Part shown: in pieces, positions 51,479 through 59,900 of the stretch
Position numbering within the stretch: position 1 is the stretch's first letter
How the letters are laid out: every line of letters begins with the position of its first letter
Assembly (NCBI GenBank): GCA_022710975.1
Contig: JAKLGA010000011.1
Location: 78,678 to 142,677 of the forward strand
DNA length: 64,000 nt
DNA from: Myxococcota bacterium
Lineage (GTDB): Bacteria; Myxococcota; B64-G9
Direction of reading: 5' to 3'
The notes under the pieces: generated by a model
The model's input: only the letters and a program-made list of their open reading frames with translations
Databases searched by the model: none
Told to the model about the DNA's origin: nothing
Position numbers and translations under genes: made by a program

Positions 51479-53905
51479 ATGCGCGCGTGGTGGAAGATCC
51501 TGGCGGTGATGGGGCTGGCGGCTGGCGTGGCGCTCGCGGGCTGCGGCCCGCAGGAAGAGCCGAACGACATCGGGGACTCGCCCGAGCTGGCCGACGTGGA
51601 CATCCTGCTCGCCGGCGCGCCGGACAAGGCCGACCTCGCGGACGAGAAGACGGACATCGTGCCGCCCGCGGCCTTCGACCTCATCCAGTACCAGTCGCCC
51701 ATGCGCAACCAGCGCTCGCGCGGGGTGTGCTCGATCTTCGCCACGGTGGCCCTGATGGAGCACCTGTACGTGAAGGAGGGCACCTACCCCCAGCCCGACT
51801 TCTCCGAGCAATACTTACAGTGGTCGGTGAAGAACGAGGTCGGCGACTTCACCAACACCGAGGGCTCGAGCGCCAGCAGCAACCTCGAGGCGATCGCCAA
51901 CTTCGGCATCGTCGAGGAGGCCAAGTGGCCCTACGAGCCGACCCGCTGGAACACCAGCAACGACCCGGCCTGCACCAGCGGCGAGGACCTGCCCCTCAAG
52001 TGCTACACCAACGGCGATCCCCCCCAGGCCGCGCGTGAGGCGACCAAGTGGAAGCTGCCCCAGAGCCGCTGGGTGTCCTCCCGCGCCAACTCGATCAAGG
52101 CCTTCATGGTCAACAAGAACCAGGGCGTGATCGCGGGCGGCACCTTCTACTACCAGGCCTGGAACCACGGCGCCTCCACCCTGCCCGTGCGCTCGGACTA
52201 CAGCCGCAAGGGCTACGTGATGTACCCCAACGCCAAGGACAAGGAAGAGAGCCTGAAGAAGCGCGCCGGCCACGCCTTCCTGCTGGTGGGCTGGGACGAC
52301 AACCTCGAGGTCCAGGCGGTGAACGAGCAGGGCCAGCTCGAGGTGGACGCCCAGGGCAACCCGGTCATGCAGAAGGGCTTCTTCCTGTTCAAGAACTCCT
52401 GGGGCACGGGCCGCTTCGGCGTGGAGAACCCCAAGGGCGACGGCTACGGCTGGATCCAGTACCGCTACGTCGAGGAGCTGAGCACCGTCGGCTCGGACCT
52501 GCCCAAGGTCGATCAGCCCATCAACCCCGAGCAGTGCACCAACGCGCTGGACGACGACCGCGACGGCAAGACCGACTGCCTGGATCCGGACTGCGCCGAG
52601 GACGACGCCTGCAAGGTCGAGCGGCTGGTGTACGAGAACGCCACCCCGGCCAGCATCCCTGACAACAGCGCCAGCGGCGTGTCCAGCACCCTCGAGGTGA
52701 CCCTCGACGCGGTGATCGGCGCGCTCGATCTGACCGTGGACATCAACCACACCTACCGCGGCGACCTCGAGGTGCGGCTCATCCACCCGGACGGCACCGA
52801 CGTCCAGGTGATCGCCCCGGACTCGTCCTCGGGCGACGACATCAAGACCACCCTGCCCGTGGCGGCCTTCAACGGCAAGCGCACCCAGGGCGTGTGGACG
52901 CTCAAGGTCATCGATCACGCCTCCCAGGACACCGGCACCCTCAACCGCTGGAGCCTGCGCTTCCAGACCCAGACCGGCGGCGACACGGTCACCATCGACG
53001 AGTGCCGGCTCGAGTCCCCGGCCGCCTTCGACGGCCAGCCGGGCCAGGGCTTCCAGGTCCTCGGCCGGCTGCACGTGGCCGGGCTGACCGATCTCACCAG
53101 CGGCATCGACGGCCACGCCTCCCTGGTGGGCCAGGTGGGCGTGGGCGCGCGCGGCAGCCAGCCCGGCGCGGCCTGGAGCTGGGTCGTGGCCGCCCCCTCG
53201 GCCGGCTGGAACGACGCGGACGAGCCGGGCTACGACCAGTACCAGGTCAACCTGACCTCCCCGGCCGCCGGCGACTACGACTTCGCGGTGCGCTTCTCCG
53301 GCGACGGCGGCGCGACCTGGACGCTGTGCGATCTGGACGGCTCCGGCAACGGCTACCAGCCGGCCCAGGCCGGGGCGCTGACCGTGCGCGCCCAGCAGGT
53401 CACCGGCACGCTGCTCATCAGCGAGTACGTCGAGGGTTCGTCCTACAACAAGGCCATCGAGATCGCCAACCTGGGCAACGGCTCGGCCTCCCTCGACGGC
53501 TGCCAGCTGCGCGCCTACCTGAACGGCAGCGCCAGCGTGTCCCGCACCGTGGACCTCAGCGGCTCGATCGCCGCCCGGGGCACCTTCGTGATGTGCCACC
53601 CCAGCGCCTCGGCCGCCGTGCAGGGGAAGTGCCAGCTCACCAACGGCTCGGTGGGCAACTTCAACGGCGACGACGCCATCGATCTGGTGTGCAACGGCGT
53701 GGTGCTGGACGTGTTCGGCAAGATCGGCGAGGACCCGGGCACCGCCTGGGGCAGCGGCGCGACCAGCACCGTGGACCACACGCTCCGCCGCAAGTGCAGC
53801 GTGACCGCGGGCGACACGAACGGCGCCGACGCCTTCGACCCGGCCGTGCAGTGGGACGGCTTCGCCAAGGACGCCTTCGACGGCCTGGGCCTGTTCGGCT
53901 GCTAG
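51479..53905 (+). CDS. Papain-family (C1) protease lipoprotein with P-domain and lamin-tail domain
   Basis: 808 aa. Lipobox GVALAGC (Cys22). C1 papain domain: Cys84 in RGVCSIFATVALMEH, His265 in AGHAFLLVGWDDN, Asn306 in FKNSWGTGRFG. Residues about 353-378 are a single DxDxDG calcium module (CTNALDDDRDGKTDCLDPDC), the same module that is repeated eightfold in the lipoprotein at 35652. Next a proprotein-convertase P-domain (about 400-497: DINHTYRGDLEVRLIHPDG, GVWTLKVIDHASQDTG), a beta region, and a lamin-tail domain (GTLLISEYVEGSSYNKAIEI ... RGTFVMCHPSAS). The P-domain plus lamin-tail pair is typical of secreted proteases from predatory and gliding bacteria. AGAGGAGCC before the ATG. Confidence 0.92.
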   Translation: MRAWWKILAVMGLAAGVALAGCGPQEEPNDIGDSPELADVDILLAGAPDKADLADEKTDIVPPAAFDLIQYQSPMRNQRSRGVCSIFATVALMEHLYVKEGTYPQPDFSEQYLQWSVKNEVGDFTNTEGSSASSNLEAIANFGIVEEAKWPYEPTRWNTSNDPACTSGEDLPLKCYTNGDPPQAAREATKWKLPQSRWVSSRANSIKAFMVNKNQGVIAGGTFYYQAWNHGASTLPVRSDYSRKGYVMYPNAKDKEESLKKRAGHAFLLVGWDDNLEVQAVNEQGQLEVDAQGNPVMQKGFFLFKNSWGTGRFGVENPKGDGYGWIQYRYVEELSTVGSDLPKVDQPINPEQCTNALDDDRDGKTDCLDPDCAEDDACKVERLVYENATPASIPDNSASGVSSTLEVTLDAVIGALDLTVDINHTYRGDLEVRLIHPDGTDVQVIAPDSSSGDDIKTTLPVAAFNGKRTQGVWTLKVIDHASQDTGTLNRWSLRFQTQTGGDTVTIDECRLESPAAFDGQPGQGFQVLGRLHVAGLTDLTSGIDGHASLVGQVGVGARGSQPGAAWSWVVAAPSAGWNDADEPGYDQYQVNLTSPAAGDYDFAVRFSGDGGATWTLCDLDGSGNGYQPAQAGALTVRAQQVTGTLLISEYVEGSSYNKAIEIANLGNGSASLDGCQLRAYLNGSASVSRTVDLSGSIAARGTFVMCHPSASAAVQGKCQLTNGSVGNFNGDDAIDLVCNGVVLDVFGKIGEDPGTAWGSGATSTVDHTLRRKCSVTAGDTNGADAFDPAVQWDGFAKDAFDGLGLFGC

Positions 53906-54000
53906 GTTTTCGAGCGCGCCTCCCCGCTGGTCCGGCCCCCCTCTGGAATTCCACTCCCATCCGTGAAAATCTCCGGGTGTTCCGTCCTTCGGGCGACCGA

Positions 54001-54015
54001 GGGGGGCAGCCCCCC
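54001..54015 (+). other. Hairpin in the leader of the six-repeat protein gene
   Basis: GGGGGG-CAG-CCCCCC, a perfect 6-bp stem 10 nt before the ribosome site of the gene at 54035; it may protect the 5' end of the message or adjust translation. Confidence 0.35.
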
Positions 54016-54034
54016 ATTCGACAAGGAGAGCGCC

Positions 54035-55102
54035 ATGCACGCGAACCGCAGCTCCACGATCCGGGCGGCCCTGGCGGCCGGGCTGCTCGTCATCACCAGC
54101 GCCGCGCTGGCCCTGGCCGGCCCGATCCACATGCGGCCCTACTTCGACGCGGACAAGAGCGAGGTCATCCTGGTGTGGGACGAGGCCACGGGCCAGTCGC
54201 GCTCCTGGTACTACGACAAGGCCGAGCAGAAGTTCACGCCCTCGGGGGACAAGTTCCAGCTCCCGAAGAACCCCGGCATCACCAAGAACGTGATGATGGC
54301 GCCCTACCTCGGCCCGGACGGCTCCGAGGTCGTGCTGGTGTGGGACAAGCTGGGCGGCAAGAGCGTGTCCTGGTACTACGACAAGGCCGAGGAGAAGTTC
54401 GTGGCCGCCGAGGCCAAGTACCAGCTCCCCGTCCAGAAGGGCAAGGAGATCCACCTGGCGCCCTACCTGGACAAGGACGGCAACGAGGTGATCCTGGCGT
54501 GGGACGCCGCCACCGGCAAGAGCCAGAGCCTCTACTTCTCCAAGGCGGACGACAAGTTCATGCCTTCCGCGGCCGGCTACCAGCTCCCCGCGGATCTGGG
54601 GCTCAAGCCGCCGGTCATGCTGCGGCCCTACCTGACCAAGGACGGGGACGAGACCATCCAGGCCTGGAGCGTGGCGAATGGCCAGTCGGTGAACTGGTAC
54701 TACTCGGGCGCGGACGAGAAGTACATGCGCTCCGAGGCGGGCTACCAGCTCCCCGCGAACCCCGGGGTGTCGAAGGACGTGTGGATGGCGCCCTACCTGG
54801 ACAAGGACGGCAGCGAGGTCGTGCTGGTGTGGAGCGCCTCGACCGGCCAGTCGGTGAGCTGGTACTACGACGGCGCGGAGAAGAAGTTCCAGCGCTCGGG
54901 GATCGAGTTCCAGCTGCCCACCAACCCGATCAAGGCCAAGCGCATGATGATCATGCCCTACCTGGACACCGACGCCGCCGAGGTCATGCTGGTGTACGAC
55001 GCCAAGACCGGCGCCTCGAGGTGCCTGTACTACAACTCGGCCGAGAAGAAGGTCGAGCCGGCCGCGGCGGGCTTCCAGCTCCCGGTCAACCCCCTCAAGT
55101 AG
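54035..55102 (+). CDS. Secreted protein of six tandem 54-residue repeats
   Basis: 355 aa. Sec signal (LAAGLLVITSAALALAG), then exactly six units filling the remainder. Consensus: xMxPYLDKDGSEVVLVW-DxxTGQSxSWYYDxAEKKF-xxSxxxYQLPxNPGxxKxV. Each starts with an acidic PYLDxDGxE loop, has the WYY core and ends YQLP. Six repeats of about 54 residues is the right size for a six-bladed beta-propeller; a right-handed beta structure is the alternative. No known family matched. AAGGAG precedes the ATG by 6 nt. The high mutual similarity (repeats 2 and 5 share most residues) suggests recent duplication. Confidence 0.85.
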   Translation: MHANRSSTIRAALAAGLLVITSAALALAGPIHMRPYFDADKSEVILVWDEATGQSRSWYYDKAEQKFTPSGDKFQLPKNPGITKNVMMAPYLGPDGSEVVLVWDKLGGKSVSWYYDKAEEKFVAAEAKYQLPVQKGKEIHLAPYLDKDGNEVILAWDAATGKSQSLYFSKADDKFMPSAAGYQLPADLGLKPPVMLRPYLTKDGDETIQAWSVANGQSVNWYYSGADEKYMRSEAGYQLPANPGVSKDVWMAPYLDKDGSEVVLVWSASTGQSVSWYYDGAEKKFQRSGIEFQLPTNPIKAKRMMIMPYLDTDAAEVMLVYDAKTGASRCLYYNSAEKKVEPAAAGFQLPVNPLK

Positions 55103-55159
55103 CCCGCCTACCGCTTCCCCGGGCGGCGTGGTACCTTCGGGCCCATCCAGGAGGTCTCC

Positions 55160-55651
55160 ATGCGCATCGCCCCGCTCGTCCCGCTCGCGCTGTGCCTGTC
55201 GTTCGCCCTGGCCTGCCAGAAGCCCGCGGACAGCGCCCCGCCGCCCGCGGCGGCGCCGGCCGCCGCGCCCGGCCAGGTGAAGCAGCCCGCGGAGCCCGCG
55301 CCGGCCGCCGTCGCTGCGCCCCCGGCCGCCGGGCTGGACCAGGCCCTGGCGCAGGCCATCGAGCAGCTCGAGGGGAAGAAGTACCGCGAGATGCTGGAGC
55401 GCTTCGTGGCCCCGCAGGATCGCGAGAAGGCCCTGGGCGCCGCGGGCTCCTGGGACAAGCTGGCCGAGAGCTTTGCCCAGGGCAAGGCCCCGCAGCTCCT
55501 CGAGCGCCTGCAGCAGGCCAAGGGGCAGCGGCCCGAGCTCAGCCCGGACGGCAACCGGGCAGTGTTCGCGGGCAAGCCGGACGCCCCGGGCGTCGCCGGC
55601 AAGGACCTCGCCTGGGAGCGCGTGGACGGCGCCTGGTACCTCAGGAACTAG
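55160..55651 (+). CDS. Small lipoprotein
   Basis: 163 aa. Lipobox LSFALAC (Cys19), then an Ala/Pro-rich disordered linker (SAPPPAAAPAAAPG) and a helical C-terminal domain (LAQAIEQLEGKKYREMLERF) with terminal strand-like LAWERVDGAWYLRN. AGGAGG 5 nt before the ATG. It may be co-transcribed with the six-repeat gene 57 nt upstream. Its last 11 nt overlap the convergent MFS gene. Function unknown. Confidence 0.8.
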   Translation: MRIAPLVPLALCLSFALACQKPADSAPPPAAAPAAAPGQVKQPAEPAPAAVAAPPAAGLDQALAQAIEQLEGKKYREMLERFVAPQDREKALGAAGSWDKLAESFAQGKAPQLLERLQQAKGQRPELSPDGNRAVFAGKPDAPGVAGKDLAWERVDGAWYLRN

Positions 55652-56879
55652 GTCCGGGGCGGGTCCCCACCGCCAGGAACAAGCCGAGCAGCAGCGCGGC
55701 CAGGCCGGCCAGGCCGGCCCCGACGCCGAAGGCCCAGCGCGGGCCGAGCTCGATCCAGAAGACGCCGAACAGCAGGCTGGCCGGCAGCGCGCTCAGACCC
55801 ACCGCGCCGTGGTACAGGCCGAAGGCGCTGCCGCTGCGCTCCTGGCCGGCGAGATCCAGCACCAGGGCCTTCTCCGCGCCCTCGGTCAGCCCGTAGTACA
55901 GCCCGTAGATCCCGAGCAGGACCGCGAGCTGGACCAGGGAGGCGGCCCAGGCCATGGCCAGGTACACGCCCGCGTACAGGAGCCAGCCTGCCAGGATGAG
56001 CGGCCTGCGGCCCACCCGGTCCGAGAGCGCGCCGAAGACCACGCCGGAGGCGGCCTTGGACAGGTGCAGCAAGATCCACAGGCCGACCATGCCCGCCAGC
56101 GACAGCCCGAAGGCCTCGCGGGCGTAGAGCAGCAGGAAGAGGTCCGACGAGTTCCCGAGCGCGAACAGCGCGGCGATGCCCACGAAGGCCCACAGCCGGC
56201 CCGGCAGCCCGCGGAAGCTCCTGGCCGGGCCCGCGGCCCTGGGTGGGGGCGGGATCTCGCGCACCCCCCAGCCCAGGGTGAGCAGCGACAGCGCCCCTGG
56301 CACCACGGCCAGCAGGAACAGCAGCCGGAGCGCCGAGAGCTCCTGGCCGGGGTTCGGCGTGGCCGGCAGCAGGAGCGCGAGCAGGCCGAGGGCCGCCAGC
56401 GGCCCGAGCACCGCCCCGGTGTGGTCCATGGCCCGGTGGAAGCCGAAGGCCAGCCCGCGGTGGGCCGGATCCGCGGAGGCGCCCAGCAGCGCGTCGCGCG
56501 GCGCGGTGCGCAGCCCCTTCCCCACCCGGTCGCCCACCTTGAGCGCCAGCACCTGCCAGGCCGCGCCCGCGAGCCCCGTGAGCGGGCGGAGGAGGCTGGA
56601 GAGCCCGTACCCCCAGAGCGCGAGCCCCTTCCTGCGCCCGAGGCGGTCCGAGAGCCCGCCGGCGTAGGCCTTGAGCAGGCTGGCCGTGGCCTCGGCCGCG
56701 CCCTCGGTCAGCCCCACCCAGAAGGCGGCCCAGCCGAGCGGGACCAGCCCGGCCACGAACACCGGCAAGAGGGGGTTCATCATCTCGCTGGAGAAGTCGG
56801 TCCACAGGCTCACCAGCCCGAGCCTCCACACGTTGCCGCGCAGGGCCCGCCAGCGCGAGGTGCGTCTCTCTGCGGACAA
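55641..56879 (-). CDS. Major facilitator superfamily transporter
   Basis: 412 aa with 11-12 membrane helices. SLWTDFSSEMMNPLLPVFVA at the N-terminus, the inter-helix motif GGLSDRLGRRKGL (MFS motif A) and its second-half copy GALSDRVGRRPLIL, with DRVGKGLRTAPRDALLG between. The last pattern is characteristic of a group of MFS proteins sometimes labelled as arabinose-efflux-like; the substrate is not predictable. TTG start at 56879 with GGAGG 6 nt upstream. It is divergent from the alpha-2-macroglobulin gene; both use TTG starts. Confidence 0.9.
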   Translation of the reverse strand: MSAERRTSRWRALRGNVWRLGLVSLWTDFSSEMMNPLLPVFVAGLVPLGWAAFWVGLTEGAAEATASLLKAYAGGLSDRLGRRKGLALWGYGLSSLLRPLTGLAGAAWQVLALKVGDRVGKGLRTAPRDALLGASADPAHRGLAFGFHRAMDHTGAVLGPLAALGLLALLLPATPNPGQELSALRLLFLLAVVPGALSLLTLGWGVREIPPPPRAAGPARSFRGLPGRLWAFVGIAALFALGNSSDLFLLLYAREAFGLSLAGMVGLWILLHLSKAASGVVFGALSDRVGRRPLILAGWLLYAGVYLAMAWAASLVQLAVLLGIYGLYYGLTEGAEKALVLDLAGQERSGSAFGLYHGAVGLSALPASLLFGVFWIELGPRWAFGVGAGLAGLAALLLGLFLAVGTRPGPSS

Positions 56880-56933
56880 GCTCGACCTCCGCCTCCCTTG
56901 TACCACGCCCCCGGCCGCCGCACGCGGGGGGCG

Positions 56934-56963
56934 TTGTGGCCGGTGGCGCGTCCGGGGTAGCCT
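56934..56963 (+). promoter_or_regulatory. Candidate promoter of the alpha-2-macroglobulin gene
   Basis: TTGTGG (56934-56939), 18-nt spacer, TAGCCT (56958-56963), 29 nt before the TTG start. The spacing agrees with the other promoters here though the TG extension is missing. Confidence 0.35.
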
Positions 56964-56991
56964 CCGGGGCTGGACCACGGGGAGGTGGAGC

Positions 56992-59900
56992 TTGAGCGCG
57001 CGCGCTGGACGACGGACCCGGATGCTGGCGGTCGCGGTGGGGCTGAGCTTGCTGGCGGCCTGGGCGCCCGGCGCGGAGACCGGGATCAAGAAGGGGCCGC
57101 GGCCGCCCGATCGGGTGGGCGAGCGCCTGGAGCTGCCCTTCCCGCCGCCCGCGGGCGCCCGGCCGGCCGCCCCCCGGCCCGGCGCCGAGCCGGCCCTCCC
57201 GCTGCAGGTCCTGCTGCACCAGCCCGAGGGGATCGACCAGGAGCCGACCGCCGTGTCGGTCACCTTCAACCAGCCCATGGTGCCGGTCGGCGCGCTGGAG
57301 GAGATCCGCAAGCTGCCGACCCCGCTCGAGCTCGAGCCGCGCCTGCCCGGCAGCTTCCACTGGGCCGGCTCCACCACCCTCACCTTCCGGCCCGAGGGCC
57401 GCCTGCCGCGGGCCACCCGCTTCGAGGTGCGCGTGCCCCGCGGGGCGCGCGCGCTGTCCGGGGCGAGCCTGGCCGAGGACTTCGCCTTCGCCTTCGAGAC
57501 CCCCCGGCCCAGGGTGGTGGGGGTGCGGCCGCACGACGGGCAGGACCACCTGCCGCTCGAGCCCGGCCTGGTGCTCACCTTCGATCAGCCCGTGGCCGCG
57601 GAGCGCGCGTTCGGCCACGCGCGGCTCGTGGACGAGGCCGGCGCGCAGGTGCCGCTCGCGCCCTTGCCGCGCGAGCGCTGGAAGCCGGAGCTCGGGCTCG
57701 AGGGGGACGCCGCGGAGCGCAGCGCCGCGCTCCGGCCCGAGCGGCCACTCCGGCCCGCGGCCGCCTACCGGCTGGAGGTGGAGCCCGGCCTGGTCGGCCT
57801 GGGCGGGCCGCTGCCCATGACCCAGGCGTTCTCCTCGAGCTTTCGCACCTACGGGCCGCTCGCCGTGGTCGGCCTGCTGTGCGGCTGGAGCCAGGACGCG
57901 CGCGAGTGCGAGGTGGGCGAGGAGCTGCGGCTGGCCTTCAGCAACGAGCTGGCCGAGCGGGACCCGGCGGGCTTCGTGCGCGTCGAGCCCGCGGTGCCCG
58001 GCCTCCGGCTGGAGCGCGAGGGCAGCTACGTGGCGCTGCGCGGCGCCTTCGCCGCCGGGGTGGCCTACCGCGTGACGGTGAAGGCTGGCCTGGGCGACGC
58101 CTTCGGCCAGCGGCTGGCCACCCCCTGGACGGGGCGCATGCGCCTGGTGCACCGCGCCCCCGTGTTCGAGGTGCTGACCGAGGGGGTGGCGCTGCTCGAG
58201 CGCCAGGGGCGCCTCGAGCTGCCGCTGCTCCTGCTCAACGTGCGCGCGGTGCAGGTTGAGGCCTACCGCTTCCCCGAGGCCGCCCTGCCGGCCTTCCTGG
58301 GGCTGGAGGGCCAGCTCGGCGACGCCGAGGATCTCGACCGGGAGCTGGCGGCGCACCGCGGGCTGCGCGTGGCCGGCTGGCGCGACGCCCCGCGCACGGC
58401 CTGGGACCGGGAGGAGGTGCGCGGGCTCCCGCTGCGGCGGCTCGTGGCCGCGCACGGCTCCGGGGCCTACCTGCTGCGCCTCACCCCGCGCGGCGAGCGG
58501 GGGGCCTCCCTCGAGCCGCGCGCGGTCATGCTGCAGGTGTCCGATCTCGGGCTCACCGCCCGCTACGACAGCGAGCGGGTGGTGGTGCTGGCCACCTCGA
58601 TCTCCAGCGGCCGGCCGCGCGCCGGGGTGCGCCTGCGGCTGCGGCCGGGCCAGGGGCTGCCCGAGCTCGGCGCGGTCACGGGTGGCGACGGCCTGGCGGT
58701 GCTCACCGGCGCGCCGGCGGAGCGGGCCTCCTCCTCGCTGCTGCTCTCGGCGCGCGCCGGCCGGGACGAGGGCTTCGTCGTGCTCGGCTCGCGGGGCGAC
58801 GACGATCGCTGGAGCTCGCTCAGCTGGGGCCGCCCGCCCCGCGCCGAGGCGGTCCGGTTGTTCCTGTTCCCCGACCGCGACCTGTTCCGCCCCGGCGAGG
58901 AGGTGAGCGTGTTCGGCCTGGCCCGGCGCTACGCGGCCGAGCGCTTCCCGCGGCCCGGGCCGCTGCCCCCGGACCAGCAGGCCTACCGCTGGGTGGCCCG
59001 CTCGGCCCGCGGCCGGGAGGTGGCCCGCGGCGAGGGCCGCCTGGAGGAGCAGGGCAGCCTGCGCCTCGCCTTCCGCCTGCCCGCGGACGTGGATCTCGGC
59101 CGGCTGAGCCTCGAGGTGACGCTGCCGGCCGCGGAGCGGCAGGGCGGCCGGGCCGGCCTGTCCCTGCAGGTGGAGGAGTACCGCGCCCCGGAGCACGAGG
59201 TGCTGGTGGAGCTGGGCCCCGCCGGCGCGCTCGCTGGACAGGCGCTCACCGCCAAGGTCCAGGGCCGCTACCTCTTCGGCGCGCCCATGCGCGGGGCCGA
59301 GGCCCGCTGGCAGCTCTTCGCCGACCCCGCGCGCTTCAGCGCGCCGGGCCAGGAGGGCTTCCACTTCGGCAGCGCCCCCGAGCCCTGGTGGTGGTGGCGC
59401 GGGGAGCGCATGCACGAGCACTTCCGGGAGCGGCGCCACCCCATCCAGCAGGGCCAGGGCCCGCTCGACGGGCAGGGCGCGCTCGCGCCGGCGCTCTCCC
59501 CGCCGCGCGCCTCCGGCCCCGATCCGCTCGGCCTGACGCTGGAGGCCCAGGTGGTCGATCTCAGCCGCCAGAGCGTGGCCGGGCGGGCGCACCTGCTCCT
59601 GCACCCGGCCGAGCGCTACGCCGGCCTACGGCCCGAGCGGGTCTTCCTGGAGGTCGGCCAGCCGCTCCGGGTCGAGCTGGTGCTGGTGGATGTCGCCGGG
59701 CGGGCCCAGGCCGGCGCGCCGCTCGAGCTCCGCGCCGCCCGCCGCGATCGCGCGCGCGGCGAGGACGAGCCCCTGGCGGAGCCCTGCCGGGTGACGTCCG
59801 CGGCGCACCCGGTGGCCTGCAGCCTGGCGCTCGCCCGTCCCGGCTCCTGGCGGCTCGAGGCGAGCGCGCAGGATCCCGGCGGACGGAGGGTGCAGAGCGC

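Noticed and set aside
55648-59604. 1318-aa minus-strand open frame opposite the macroglobulin gene
   Set aside because: Composition is Arg/Ala/Gly-rich shadow sequence; the plus strand has the intact thioester protein. High GC creates long open shadows throughout this window.
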